The notes: generated by a model from the sequence alone, not told the origin. A DNA stretch of 51,180 nucleotides from an uncultured Fibrobacter sp. (GCA_946414075.1 CAMKNA010000013.1:1-51180), one strand, 5' to 3'. Counted from the first letter of the stretch, positions 31,474 through 41,012 are shown. Numbers and translations: made by a program.

Positions 31474-33678
31474 CTATCGGTTGATGAACCGTGTCGATTT
31501 CACCTGGCTGCCGTAACGGAGCCTTGCGATATAGACTCCCTTGGGCAATTGGCCGTTCATATTCACGGCATGGGAACCGGCCGGGAGCGTTCCATGGAAC
31601 ACGGATGCCACCTTGTGGCCCCTGGTATCGAATATTTCCAAGGACACCCTGGAATTCTGGGGCACGGTCAGCATCACCTGGCCATTCTTGATGGAGAAAT
31701 CAGCCGTTCCTGCAATCCTGGAGCCGGAAGCAACGATTCCCACCGGAGGTTCATAGCCGTCGATAGAAGTAGGTACAGGGATTGTGCCATCGAAGCTTGA
31801 ACCCGAACCCGTGACCTTTATCTTGACGGAACCCACCTTGGAATCCAGCGTGCCATCCGTAAGAACGGCCAGCACAGTAACCGTGCCAATCTTGTTAACT
31901 TCTGGCGTGTAGTACAGGGTATCGGCCGTACCGTTCAGCTTCAAGGAGCCCGGGAACTGGCCCTTGGTAAAGGCCTTAATCCAAATGGAGTCGCCATCGG
32001 CATCCTTTCCGCGGAGACGGTGCAAGCTGATGGCGCCCACTTCCGTGTTCGCAATGGTCATGGTCGCACCATCGTAAATGGTGGGGGCCTGGTTTTCGCA
32101 ATTCAGGGTGAGCGTGGCCTGGGATGTTCCGTTGGCATTGGAAACCCTATAGGTGACCGTTGCCTGGCCTTCGCCAGCAGGCTCGTAGATGATGGTATCA
32201 GCAGAGACGCTGGCGGTGCCCTTCGAAGCAGTGACACTTTCAATCCTTAGGGAGTTGGTGCTGCCGTTAGTAGGGTCGGACGCCCGCAGCTTCAACAGGG
32301 TAAACTTGGTCGTGGCCTTGTGGCTCACAGAAATGGTGGTATCCTTCAGAATCGGCTTACGGTTCTTCAGCTTGACAACCACCAGTTCCTTGATTTCGAC
32401 ATCGCCACTCTTCACCTTGTAGGTCAAGTAGACTTTTTCTGGAGACCCATATTCCGGAGACTGGTAGGTAATGGAGCTGGCCGTAAAGGAGGCTTCTCCA
32501 TAGGAAGCCTTGACTCCCGTAATGGAGCCCCTTAAGCCCAGCTGCGAGGACAAGGTCAAGCTTTCACCCTCAGAAAGGTCGACCTCGATGGTGTTGCCCA
32601 TGGGGTGGCTGCTGGGCACAAAGCTGGTCCACTTGTTGGTGCTCATGAAACTATTGAAAACACCTGCAGTGGTGCTTGTTCCCGAAAAACGGGATTTGTA
32701 GTTGTCAAGTGTCTGGGGCGTTGCATCTGATGGGAACATGGCCGAAGTCTGATTGTCGTTACCGGCGAACCACATGCAGCCGCTGACCTTGTTCTGGTCC
32801 ATCCAGGAAAGGTAGGAGGAAAAGTTTCGTACAGAACCATCGCCACTGGCACCCGTGGCCCCCCATTCCGTCACGAAGGTGGGGGTGCTAGAAGTCTTGT
32901 TGTTCAGGTAACTACTATGGCCATCTTCGCCCGTGTAGAAATGCAGAGTGTAGGCAAGGTTCGAGAAAGTATTATGCAGCCCCTGGCCCTCCTGTTCCCT
33001 GGGTTTAGAGGAATACCAGTTCGTCCCGATAATCACGAGATTATCGTTACCGGCATCACGGATGGCCTTAACAACAGTTTTTGCATATTCATTAATCTTA
33101 CTAGCATTATCATTAACCGGTTCGTTGTAAATTTCCCAGATAATGTTGGGAACATCCTTGTATTCCGTGGCCATTTCCTTGAAGAACGTTGCAGCAGCAG
33201 CGGTTTCACTACTCGCATTATGGGAATGCCAGTCCACGATCACATAGATGTCGTCCTTTATAGCCTGGTCCACAATAGCCTTGATAACCCCTTTTTGCTG
33301 GGACTTGTACAGGCCCTGGCCCGAGTTGTCTGTAGACAAGTAGCCATACTCAGCCACCGGTTCGGGATTGCCATCGGACTTTGATATAGGGCTAGAATTT
33401 TCCTTATAGAACTTGATGGCCATAGGGGCACGGATGACGCTGATATTGTAATTCATCACGAACCACTCCACCGTTATAGGGTTGAACAGCGCAGCCGGCT
33501 TACCCGTAGACCAATAAAGGCTTGGACCCTTCAGCTGGATCGGGGTAGAAGTGCCCGTTTTTTCTCCGCAAAGGTTAGCTCCACATGCAACCAACCTGCC
33601 AAAATGGCTTACAGGGCCAGCGAAGGCTACCGCAGATGCCAACACCACTAAACCCAAGACTTTGTTTTTTATAGACAT
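31474..33678 (-). CDS. Secreted GH5 endoglucanase with tandem Ig/cadherin-like repeats and T9SS domain
   Basis: 734 aa. Signal peptide (1-20), GH5_2-like domain (~24-345) with acid/base E186 in IYNEP and nucleophile E271 in VTEWG. About three ~85-residue beta-sandwich repeats follow (~365-640; motifs KNRKPILKDTTISV, NQAPTIYDGATMTI, RLRGKDADGDSIWI, TDTLYYTPE). A C-terminal T9SS-type sorting domain ends the protein (~665-734: VSLEIFDTRGHKVASV…GQLPKGVYIARL). It should cut beta-1,4-glucan outside the cell and be anchored or released by T9SS. GGGAG six nt before the ATG. Confidence 0.9.
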   Translation of the reverse strand: MSIKNKVLGLVVLASAVAFAGPVSHFGRLVACGANLCGEKTGTSTPIQLKGPSLYWSTGKPAALFNPITVEWFVMNYNISVIRAPMAIKFYKENSSPISKSDGNPEPVAEYGYLSTDNSGQGLYKSQQKGVIKAIVDQAIKDDIYVIVDWHSHNASSETAAAATFFKEMATEYKDVPNIIWEIYNEPVNDNASKINEYAKTVVKAIRDAGNDNLVIIGTNWYSSKPREQEGQGLHNTFSNLAYTLHFYTGEDGHSSYLNNKTSSTPTFVTEWGATGASGDGSVRNFSSYLSWMDQNKVSGCMWFAGNDNQTSAMFPSDATPQTLDNYKSRFSGTSTTAGVFNSFMSTNKWTSFVPSSHPMGNTIEVDLSEGESLTLSSQLGLRGSITGVKASYGEASFTASSITYQSPEYGSPEKVYLTYKVKSGDVEIKELVVVKLKNRKPILKDTTISVSHKATTKFTLLKLRASDPTNGSTNSLRIESVTASKGTASVSADTIIYEPAGEGQATVTYRVSNANGTSQATLTLNCENQAPTIYDGATMTIANTEVGAISLHRLRGKDADGDSIWIKAFTKGQFPGSLKLNGTADTLYYTPEVNKIGTVTVLAVLTDGTLDSKVGSVKIKVTGSGSSFDGTIPVPTSIDGYEPPVGIVASGSRIAGTADFSIKNGQVMLTVPQNSRVSLEIFDTRGHKVASVFHGTLPAGSHAVNMNGQLPKGVYIARLRYGSQVKSTRFINR

Positions 33679-33837
33679 AGGAATCTCCCAGGGTACAACA
33701 TGCCCCTCGTTACTTTACCCCATAAAATAATCTATTATTCCCCAAATTTCAGTAATTGTATGTAAAAAATTCGGTTCGTATGGAAAACAAAAGTTTATTT
33801 TTGTTAACAGACGAAACGATTCGTGACGATAATCACG
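33679..33837. other. Intergenic: GH5 promoter side and weak sulfatase hairpins
   Basis: AT-rich (TATTTTATG ~50 nt before the GH5 start). Two small overlapping hairpins (ACGAAACGATTCGT and CGTGA…TCACG, 33811-33837) directly follow the sulfatase stop but lack a T-run. Confidence 0.35.
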
Positions 33838-35904
33838 CTACAGGCCCCTTTCAAGGGTGTAATCCGAAATCTTGATAAGGGTATCCAGGGTGGCCTTCAG
33901 GTAGGCGCCCTCTTTTTGCGTGTTATCCGAAAGGTCTGAACTACCTGCAAGAAGTTCGTGTTCCTGGTGGGTGTCCCCGTCAGCAAAAAGGTAGGTCTCT
34001 TCAAAAGAGGGGTATTTGGCAATAAAGCGATAGCCGTCTAGGCCGATGGCGGAATAGCCAGAGTAGACGCCCAGAGAAAGGCCTGCAAGCGGCGGCGGCA
34101 AAGATGCTCCCAAAGAATCTTCAACGATGGGTTGGTATGCGTCACGCAAAAGGTTATGTCCCATAAAGATGTTGGGCACGGCATACCCGGCCAATTCAAG
34201 CACCGTAGGCGCAATGTCTATCTGGGCCGCCGTAGTGGTATCGAGAGTGGCGTCCAGGCCCTGCCCATGGATAAAGAAGGGAATCCAGCTTATGTTGGAA
34301 AATCCGCCGCCATTCATGGTGGAAACGCCGTTCTCCCCCAAGGGGAACCCGTGGTCCGCCATGACGATCACATAGGTGTTCTGGTACCAATCTTCGTTTT
34401 CAACCGCACGGATAAAGCGAGCCAGCTGCCGGTCGGCATAGTTCATGGTCACATTGATACGCTCTTGCAGGGGCTTGTTCTTCTGCTCGTCGGTCATGCC
34501 CGCCGCAAAGTTGAAGGGGTAGTGGTTGGAGCGTGTCATGAGGGTGGCAAGGAAGGGCTTTCCGCTCTTGGAAAGGGTGTCGCGCACATATTCGATGGCA
34601 TGGTCCATAAAGGTGGAATCGTCTTCCCGAGACCGATCGTAGTGTTCGGCAGTGTACCACTTGGCCATCCAAACACCCAAGTTATCCCAGGCCGGGTCGG
34701 CCGCCGACATGTAGTGGGTACTGTAGCCATTTTCGGTGAGCACAGAAACAAAACTGGGGAGCTTCACATGGGCCAGGTCGGTAGCCTGCGCCAGCCGGGA
34801 ATGCTGGGGGATGCCGATGTGGGTAGAAAGCACCCCACCTGTGGTAGGGACGCCGCTAGTGTGCATGCGGAGCCACACATGGGAATGGGCCGCCATAGAA
34901 TCCATGAAAGGCGTAGGCGTAGGCTGGATCTGCGGGTTCATGTAGCCCGTATTGAGGCCTCGTTGGGATTCCATGAGCACCAAAATGAAATTAGGCTTTT
35001 TTTCGCGCTGGGATTTCAGGGATTCGTTGTCCAGCAGGGACTGCGTCGGCACGCGATAAAGGGGAAGATGATTGTTCGCATCGCTATCCAGGAACTGCCA
35101 CAGGGAATCCCCTTCGATTTTTTGCCACAGGGTCTGGTAAGATGCGCGGTAACTTGCCAAGTCCGCCTCGGCAAGCCCACCCGTCTTTTCCGTCACGAAC
35201 AGGTCGTTGTAAATCAGGGAAACCACTGGACGGAGCTTTGTCATGCGGGCATGGCCCGTCCAGATAAAGTAGACGAACAGGTAGGAGGCGATGTAGAACA
35301 CCACCATGGCGATGACGGACTTTTTCAGGTAGAAGCTGTCGCCGGAATCACCGGCCCGCAGGCGGCACCACTTGCGGAACAACCGGTAAAGCCCGTAAGT
35401 TGCCGGCAGCATCAGCACCAGCACCACGAACTGCAGGTACGGCACGGACAGGTCGTTGGCCACATAGTCGTAGAACACTATGATGGAAGAAGTGTCCTTG
35501 TAAGTATCCACCAGCCCAAAGGTCAGGTGACCGCCCAAAAATCGTTGGGTCTCGTTGTCGAGAAGCGTAAGGAGAAGGATTACACTGTGGAACACCGCAT
35601 AAAGAATGGTTGTGGCCTTCGCAACTATTGCGACCTTAGGGCAACTTCCGGAATCGGAACTTTTCGTAATCTTGAAAACAAGAAGCGCGGCCAGCACCCC
35701 CAAAACCAGGAACACCACCAGGGCATTCACAATCCACATGAAGTCTATGCAGACCGCATGGAAAATGAACCAGTCCGGCTTGCTTACGAAGGGAAATCCG
35801 TAAGGGTTGCTACGGAACAGCAACAGCACCCGAAGCAGGATGTGGGTTACCCACGCCGCCAGGGATATCAGGACAAGATTCTGGAAAGGGGCGAAAAGCT
35901 TCAT
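33838..35904 (-). CDS. LTA-synthase-like membrane sulfatase / phosphoglycerol transferase
   Basis: 688 aa. N-terminal five membrane helices (within ~1-225) and a C-terminal sulfatase-fold domain (~310-610) facing the periplasm. Metal/nucleophile motifs: FILVLMESQRG (Glu), SGVPTTGGVLSTHIG (catalytic Thr of this family), MTRSNHYPF, and MADHGFPLGENG. Such enzymes transfer phosphoglycerol or phosphoethanolamine to lipid or glycan; substrate unresolved. It starts 20 bp after the iorB stop with AAGGG upstream, so it may be co-transcribed with iorAB. Confidence 0.87.
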   Translation of the reverse strand: MKLFAPFQNLVLISLAAWVTHILLRVLLLFRSNPYGFPFVSKPDWFIFHAVCIDFMWIVNALVVFLVLGVLAALLVFKITKSSDSGSCPKVAIVAKATTILYAVFHSVILLLTLLDNETQRFLGGHLTFGLVDTYKDTSSIIVFYDYVANDLSVPYLQFVVLVLMLPATYGLYRLFRKWCRLRAGDSGDSFYLKKSVIAMVVFYIASYLFVYFIWTGHARMTKLRPVVSLIYNDLFVTEKTGGLAEADLASYRASYQTLWQKIEGDSLWQFLDSDANNHLPLYRVPTQSLLDNESLKSQREKKPNFILVLMESQRGLNTGYMNPQIQPTPTPFMDSMAAHSHVWLRMHTSGVPTTGGVLSTHIGIPQHSRLAQATDLAHVKLPSFVSVLTENGYSTHYMSAADPAWDNLGVWMAKWYTAEHYDRSREDDSTFMDHAIEYVRDTLSKSGKPFLATLMTRSNHYPFNFAAGMTDEQKNKPLQERINVTMNYADRQLARFIRAVENEDWYQNTYVIVMADHGFPLGENGVSTMNGGGFSNISWIPFFIHGQGLDATLDTTTAAQIDIAPTVLELAGYAVPNIFMGHNLLRDAYQPIVEDSLGASLPPPLAGLSLGVYSGYSAIGLDGYRFIAKYPSFEETYLFADGDTHQEHELLAGSSDLSDNTQKEGAYLKATLDTLIKISDYTLERGL

Positions 35905-35924
35905 TTACCCTTCGCGACTTTAGG

Positions 35925-36398
35925 TTAACCTTCGCGGCCCAGCATGAACGCCTTCTTGTTCCCTTCATGGAACTTTTCGGCGAAAAGCTTGTTCAGGGCA
36001 ACTTCCCACTGCTCGACGGTAAAGTCGAAGTGCTTTGAGAGCTTGCCCAGCATGGCCACATTCAGGGCCTTCACATTCTCCAGCTTGGAGACATCGATAT
36101 CAGCCGGGGTCAGCAGCACGCCGCCCTGCTTCATGTAGGCTTCGTTCACCACCACCTGGGTCTCGTCGAATACCACCAGGAAGTCGGCTTCGCCCGTGGG
36201 GATCATGGGGGACTGCACTTCTTCGCCCTTGGCAAAGCGAACATCAGAAGCAATGGAACCGCCGCGCTGGCTCATGCCGTGCACTTCGGCCTTCTTTACA
36301 TCGTAACCCTGCTCAAAAACTAGCTCAGCCATCACATCGCTAGCCTTGATAACACCTGTTCCACCAAGACCTGCAAACTTTACATTCACTACGCTCAT
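35925..36398 (-). CDS. iorB: Indolepyruvate:ferredoxin oxidoreductase, beta subunit
   Basis: 157 aa, the gamma-type (PorC-like) subunit. GLGGTGVIKASDVMAELVFEQGYDVKKAEVHGMSQRGG is diagnostic (shown by GLGGTGV and HGMSQRGG). Works with IorA to decarboxylate aryl pyruvates to aryl-acetyl-CoA with reduction of ferredoxin, or the reverse, in amino-acid metabolism of anaerobes. Shorter than the common ~190-200 aa. Starts 12 bp after the iorA stop. Confidence 0.9.
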   Translation of the reverse strand: MSVVNVKFAGLGGTGVIKASDVMAELVFEQGYDVKKAEVHGMSQRGGSIASDVRFAKGEEVQSPMIPTGEADFLVVFDETQVVVNEAYMKQGGVLLTPADIDVSKLENVKALNVAMLGKLSKHFDFTVEQWEVALNKLFAEKFHEGNKKAFMLGREG

Positions 36399-36410
36399 AA
36401 AAACATCTCC

Positions 36411-38078
36411 TTAAAAGTTGCCACTCTTCTTGGCGGCGGCTTCGGACTCGGCAAGAGCCTTTTCCGCCTTTTCCTTGTTGGCCTTGTCCCAGGCGAGGAT
36501 GCTCTTGAGAGCCAAAATACAGGGGCTCTTTGCCACAATGAGCGTGAGTTCGTCCTTCTCCAGGGATTCCTTCACCAGGCGCTTGAATTCTTCGGGTTCC
36601 TTGACCTGGTTCACTTCGTAGACATTGTCGAAACCGGCAGTCTTCGCGATGGCGCCATAGTCCAGCTTGTAGGCCGGGCTGTGGTCCAGATGGCGGCCCG
36701 TACCCGGGTGTTCCTGCTGGCCCGTCATGGCGGTGATGCTGTTGTCCAAAATGATGACCACATGGCCGGTGTCGGGGCGGTTGTAGCCCGCTTCCACAAG
36801 GCCGGTGATGCCGCTGTGCACAAAGGTGGAGTCACCGATCACGGAGACAACCTTCTTGGCCTGTTCCCGCGGAAGCACATTGCGGAGCCCAATGCCCATG
36901 CCAATAGCGGCGCCCATGTCAATCATGTAGTCCATGGCGCTGATGGGCGGGAGAGCGGCCAGCGTGTAGCAGCCGATGTCGCCGGAAACGATGCAGTCCA
37001 GTTCCTTGAGCACTGCGAAAGAGCTGCGGTGCGGGCAGCCCGGGCAGAGCATAGGCGGCTTGCCCTTGACCGGAACCGGATCCGGGTTCTTGTCGCCAGC
37101 GATAATGCGGCGGACGCGGTTCACGTCGAGTTCACCAAAGCGGAAAATCGGGTCAAACTTGCTTTCGCACTGGATGCCTGCGGCCTTGATGTTTTCAGCA
37201 AGCCACGGGTCGTTTTCTTCGATGACCATGAGGCGCTTGCCTTCGAACTTCTTCGCGAAATCCTTGATGAGCTGCATCGGCAGCGGGTAGGTCATGCCGA
37301 GCTTGAGGATGCTTGCTTCTGGAGCGGCTTCACGCACGTGGTGGTAGCTGATGCCGCTCACGATGATACCGAAGTCCTCGCTGCGCATTTCCACCCGATT
37401 GGGGCCTTCCGCGACGTTCCAGGCTTCCATCTCGTCCATCTTGGCACGGAGACGGCGGCCGGCCGGCTTGCTGAAACCGGGCACCATCACGTGGCCGGCG
37501 ATATTGCGTTCGAAGTTCGGCACCATGGCCGGGAGTTCTTCTTTGGGAACCACGATAGACTTGGAATGGTCCACGCGGGTCGTCATGCGGAGAATTACAG
37601 GAATCTTGAACTTTTCGCTCGTCTGCACCGCAATGCGGAAGAAGTCGTAGGCTTCCTGGGAGTTGGAGGGCTCGAACATCGGGCAAACGGATGCCTTCGC
37701 ATGGTTACGGGTATCCTGTTCGTTCTGGGAACTGCCCTGGCCCGGGTCGTCGGCAACGATCCACACCATGGCACCGTCCACGCCCGTGTAGGTCGCGGTG
37801 TAGAGCACGTCGCTAGCCACGTTGAGGCCGACCATCTTCATGGTGACCACGCTGCGGGCATGGCCAAAGGCTGCACCCAGGGCCACTTCGGCAGCGACTT
37901 TCTCGTTGGGGGCCCACTGGGCATAGCCACCGAGTTCAGAATAATCTTCCAAAATTTCAGTAGAGGGAGTTCCTGGATAACCTGCGGCAAACTGTACATT
38001 GCAGTGGCGCATGGAAAGCGAGATGGCCTCGTTTCCCGAAATCAGCATCTTCTTCGCATTGGGATCAAAAGCTGGCAT
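36411..38078 (-). CDS. iorA: Indolepyruvate:ferredoxin oxidoreductase, alpha subunit, without ferredoxin tail
   Basis: 555 aa. Pyrimidine-binding half (GNEAISLSMRHCNVQFAAGYPGTPSTEI) and TPP-binding half (SGDIGCYTLA, GDSTFVHSGITGLVEAGYN, ILDNSITAMTGQQEHPG) are complete. The family normally continues into a C-terminal 2[4Fe-4S] domain with two CxxCxxC clusters, giving about 600-650 aa. Here the protein ends after KSPCILALKSIL with a Lys/Ala/Glu-rich helix (DKANKEKAEKALAESEAAAKKSGNF) and no cysteine cluster. No frameshift continuation is evident before iorB, 12 bp away. Electron transfer would need a separate ferredoxin. AAAGGA precedes the ATG. Confidence 0.9.
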   Translation of the reverse strand: MPAFDPNAKKMLISGNEAISLSMRHCNVQFAAGYPGTPSTEILEDYSELGGYAQWAPNEKVAAEVALGAAFGHARSVVTMKMVGLNVASDVLYTATYTGVDGAMVWIVADDPGQGSSQNEQDTRNHAKASVCPMFEPSNSQEAYDFFRIAVQTSEKFKIPVILRMTTRVDHSKSIVVPKEELPAMVPNFERNIAGHVMVPGFSKPAGRRLRAKMDEMEAWNVAEGPNRVEMRSEDFGIIVSGISYHHVREAAPEASILKLGMTYPLPMQLIKDFAKKFEGKRLMVIEENDPWLAENIKAAGIQCESKFDPIFRFGELDVNRVRRIIAGDKNPDPVPVKGKPPMLCPGCPHRSSFAVLKELDCIVSGDIGCYTLAALPPISAMDYMIDMGAAIGMGIGLRNVLPREQAKKVVSVIGDSTFVHSGITGLVEAGYNRPDTGHVVIILDNSITAMTGQQEHPGTGRHLDHSPAYKLDYGAIAKTAGFDNVYEVNQVKEPEEFKRLVKESLEKDELTLIVAKSPCILALKSILAWDKANKEKAEKALAESEAAAKKSGNF

Positions 38079-38102
38079 GATATTCCTTTATAATGCACAA
38101 AA

Positions 38103-38465
38103 TTACTTGGAGGCCTGAGCCTGGGCCAGTTCTTCTTCGAGTTTCTTGTTCTGGCCATCCTGCTTTTCACAGATGTTCTTCAAGTTCTCGATTTCAACGC
38201 CCTGCTTGGCCACCTGGTCCTTGAGTTCTTCGCACTTGGCGGCATAGGTCTGTTCCGATTCAATGCGGTTATTCAGCTCCTTGCGCAGGCACTCCACGGA
38301 ACCACGCAGAGTATCCACGGCTTCTTCGGCTTCTTTCAATGCCGGATTCTCGTCGGCACTGGCCTTTTCGGAGCAAGCGCACTTGCCATCCATAAACTTC
38401 TTGGAAAAAGCGACAGCAGCGGCAGCACCGGCAATCGCACCAACTAGAAAGGCTCCTGTTTTCAT
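38103..38465 (-). CDS. Small membrane-anchored coiled-coil protein
   Basis: 120 aa. One N-terminal glycine/alanine-rich membrane segment (GAFLVGAIAGAAAAVAF), a CAC motif (29-31), then an almost continuous coiled coil (~40-118: LRKELNNRIESEQTYAAKCEEL…QNKKLEEELAQAQ). It is YtxH-like in layout, with function unknown. AAGGAG seven nt before the ATG; 24 bp upstream of iorA, so possibly the first gene of that operon. Confidence 0.65.
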   Translation of the reverse strand: MKTGAFLVGAIAGAAAAVAFSKKFMDGKCACSEKASADENPALKEAEEAVDTLRGSVECLRKELNNRIESEQTYAAKCEELKDQVAKQGVEIENLKNICEKQDGQNKKLEEELAQAQASK

Positions 38466-38647
38466 AAGAACTCCTTGTGAAATTTATCCTACTCCGCAAT
38501 ATAGAAAACTGAGTCTAATCTTCGTCATATTCGCGAAAGCGAATATCTACTAAAAGGATGCTCATAGATTTCCCGTCAAGCGGGGAATGACGAAAGTAAG
38601 GGGCGAGAATGACGAAAGCGAGAGATGAGAAATGTTCCTAAACCGCC
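38466..38647. other. Intergenic with lon 3' hairpin and dispersed repeat
   Basis: Contains the hairpin ATATTCGC-GAAA-GCGAATAT (38527-38546) and repetitive GATTTCCCGTCAAGCGGGGAATGACG-type sequence (38567-38640; shown by CCCGTCAAGCGGGGAATGAC). A TATATT -10 for the coiled-coil gene lies at about 38499-38504. Confidence 0.45.
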
Positions 38648-40978
38648 CTATTTCTTGGGCTTAGGGAACAGTTCCTTGATAATCTCGTCGATATGCTTTT
38701 TGGGGCGGATTTTCAGGCCCTTCTTTGCCGGAGCCGGAAGTTCCGCCACATCCTTCTTGTTGCCTTCGGGCAGGTAAAGCGTCTGGACACCTGCCTCCTG
38801 GGCAGCCAGGGCCTTTTCGTTCAGGCCGCCGATGGGCAGCAGGTCTCCCGTAAGACTTACTTCTCCAGTAAAGGCGATATCGGGCGCCACAGGCCTGCGG
38901 GTAAAGGCCGAGAGCAGGGCCAGCGTCATGGCGATACCGGCCGACGGACCGTCCTTAGGAACGGCGCCTTCGGGCACATGGATGTGGATGTCGGTCTTTT
39001 TTACGATGGCCGGGTCTATCCCGAAACGGTGTAGTCGCTCGCGCACAAGGCTGAGCGCAATCTGTGCCGATTCCTTCATCACATCGCCAAGCTTTCCGGT
39101 GAGCATCAGGTGGCCCTTGCCCGAAAGGAGCATGCACTCCAGCGTCAGGATTTCCCCGCCGACACTAGTCCAGGCAAGTCCCGTGATTACACCGTGATGT
39201 CCCGGAGCAGGCAAGCGGTTTTCGGTAAAGCGTGGCACGCCCAGATATTCCTGGAGTTGCTTTTCGGTAAGCCCCTTCTTCACCTTCTTGCCCATGACAA
39301 TTTCTTTGGCCCGATGACGAACGATACTTTCTAGGGAGCGTTCCAGTTCGCGGACCCCCGCCTCCCGGGTCCATTCCTTGATAATCTTTTCGATGAGTGA
39401 ATCAGGAATGGAAATGTCCTTGTCTAAGGCAACGCCGCAACGCTCGCAAATTTTCGGTATCAGGAACTTGGAAGCTATCTGCTTTTTCTCATGGGCATAG
39501 TAGCCTGGCAAACGCACCACCTCCAGACGGTCACGCAGGGCATCGGGAATTTCGGCTTCGGAGTTGGCGGTAGCGATGAACAGCACCCGAGAAAGATCCA
39601 GGCCCACTTCCATGAAGTGGTCCGTAAAGTCGTGGTTCTGTTCCGGGTCCAAGACTTCTAACAAGGCACTGGCCGGGTCTCCCCTAAAGTCGGCCGCCAT
39701 CTTGTCAATTTCATCCAAAAGCAGCACGGGGTTCATGCATTTTGCACGACGGAGCGCTTGGATAAAGCGGCCCGGCATGGCACCGATATAGGTGCGGCGA
39801 TGACCGCGAATTTCAGCTTCATCCCGGACGCCTCCCAGGGTAATGCGCACGAAATTGCGCTGCATAGAAGCGGCAATAGATTCTACAAGAGTTGTCTTAC
39901 CCACACCTGGAGGGCCTACCAGGCAAAGGATGGGCGCGCGGCGTTCCGTACCCGTAAGTTTCAGCACAGCGATATATTCCAGAATGCGGTCCTTCACCTT
40001 GTCCAGGCCGAAATGCTTGGCATCCAGGTCCGCCTTCACCTTTTTCAGGTTCAGCACCGTATCGCTATAAACGCCATAAGGCATGGAAAGGAACCAGTCG
40101 ATGTAGTTGCGGACCACAGCGTATTCCGGCGTGGTGGGGTGCATCAGGCGCATGCGGCTGATTTCCTCTTCCATCTTTTCCATGATGGCCGGTGAGAAAT
40201 TCTTGGCCTTCAGCTTTTTGAGCAACTGGTCCGGCTCCGAGGAAGAATTTTCGCCGTCATTCAGCTCGTCTTGCAGCTGGCGAATCTGTTCGCTGATGAA
40301 CCATTCCTTCTGCTGCTGGGCCATCTTCTGGCGAACGCTCTGCTGGATCTTGACCATCACATTGTCGTTGTCGTCGGTGATGGACATGAGGGCCAGAAGC
40401 TTTGCAGCCATGTCGTCCAGGGATTCCGCCTCCAAAAAGTTCTGCTTTTCGGCCAGGGAAATCTGCAAGAAGGGAATGATCCCGTAAAAGGCGTTCAGCT
40501 GGCTGTCCATGCCAAAGAAGGCGTCCACCATTCCTTCGGCGATGTTCCGCTTGGCGGCATAGTCCCTGAAATTGGCAAGCACTTCCCCAAAACTTTCTGT
40601 CTTGGCCTTGTCCCCGACAGGAACTTTCCGCGGGGAGACCGTCACCTGCAAATAGCCGTCCTTCATGATGGCGGAACGCAAGTCCACAATCTGTTCGCCT
40701 TCCAGCACCACCTTCACACAGCCGTTGGGGAACGGCGTCACATTGGAGACACGGGCGGCAACGCCGACAGAGTATAAATCCAAAAGGGGATTGGATATTT
40801 CTTCCTGTTCTATGTCCTTCTGGGTCACCAGAATAATTTCGCCATCATGAGCCTCGGCATATTCCAGTGCCTTCAACGAAATATCTCGGCCCACCAGAAT
40901 GCGACGGGTCGTATAGGGGAAAACAATAGCATCCCTCAACGGAAGGAGGGGGAAAACCTTAGAAAAGTCAAAAGCCAT
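38648..40978 (-). CDS. lon: ATP-dependent protease Lon
   Basis: 776 aa, full length. LON substrate-binding domain (~8-200), coiled middle region, AAA+ module with Walker A GPPGVGKT (355-362) and sensor motifs, then the Ser-Lys dyad protease: S679 in PKDGPSAG and K722 in GLNEKAL, at the same positions as in E. coli Lon. Degrades misfolded and regulatory proteins in the cytosol. Placed 34 bp after clpX, but with its own -10-like TATTAT six nt before the ATG and no Shine-Dalgarno, so it is probably transcribed separately as a leaderless mRNA as well as by read-through. Confidence 0.97.
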   Translation of the reverse strand: MAFDFSKVFPLLPLRDAIVFPYTTRRILVGRDISLKALEYAEAHDGEIILVTQKDIEQEEISNPLLDLYSVGVAARVSNVTPFPNGCVKVVLEGEQIVDLRSAIMKDGYLQVTVSPRKVPVGDKAKTESFGEVLANFRDYAAKRNIAEGMVDAFFGMDSQLNAFYGIIPFLQISLAEKQNFLEAESLDDMAAKLLALMSITDDNDNVMVKIQQSVRQKMAQQQKEWFISEQIRQLQDELNDGENSSSEPDQLLKKLKAKNFSPAIMEKMEEEISRMRLMHPTTPEYAVVRNYIDWFLSMPYGVYSDTVLNLKKVKADLDAKHFGLDKVKDRILEYIAVLKLTGTERRAPILCLVGPPGVGKTTLVESIAASMQRNFVRITLGGVRDEAEIRGHRRTYIGAMPGRFIQALRRAKCMNPVLLLDEIDKMAADFRGDPASALLEVLDPEQNHDFTDHFMEVGLDLSRVLFIATANSEAEIPDALRDRLEVVRLPGYYAHEKKQIASKFLIPKICERCGVALDKDISIPDSLIEKIIKEWTREAGVRELERSLESIVRHRAKEIVMGKKVKKGLTEKQLQEYLGVPRFTENRLPAPGHHGVITGLAWTSVGGEILTLECMLLSGKGHLMLTGKLGDVMKESAQIALSLVRERLHRFGIDPAIVKKTDIHIHVPEGAVPKDGPSAGIAMTLALLSAFTRRPVAPDIAFTGEVSLTGDLLPIGGLNEKALAAQEAGVQTLYLPEGNKKDVAELPAPAKKGLKIRPKKHIDEIIKELFPKPKK

Positions 40979-40984
40979 ATTTCA

Positions 40985-40990
40985 ATAATA
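40985..40990 (-). promoter_or_regulatory. -10-like TATTAT, leaderless start of lon
   Basis: Minus-strand TATTAT, TGAAAT (6 nt), ATG 40978. No ribosome-binding site. Confidence 0.45.
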
Positions 40991-41012
40991 GTAAAGCGGG
41001 CTAGTTTAAACG

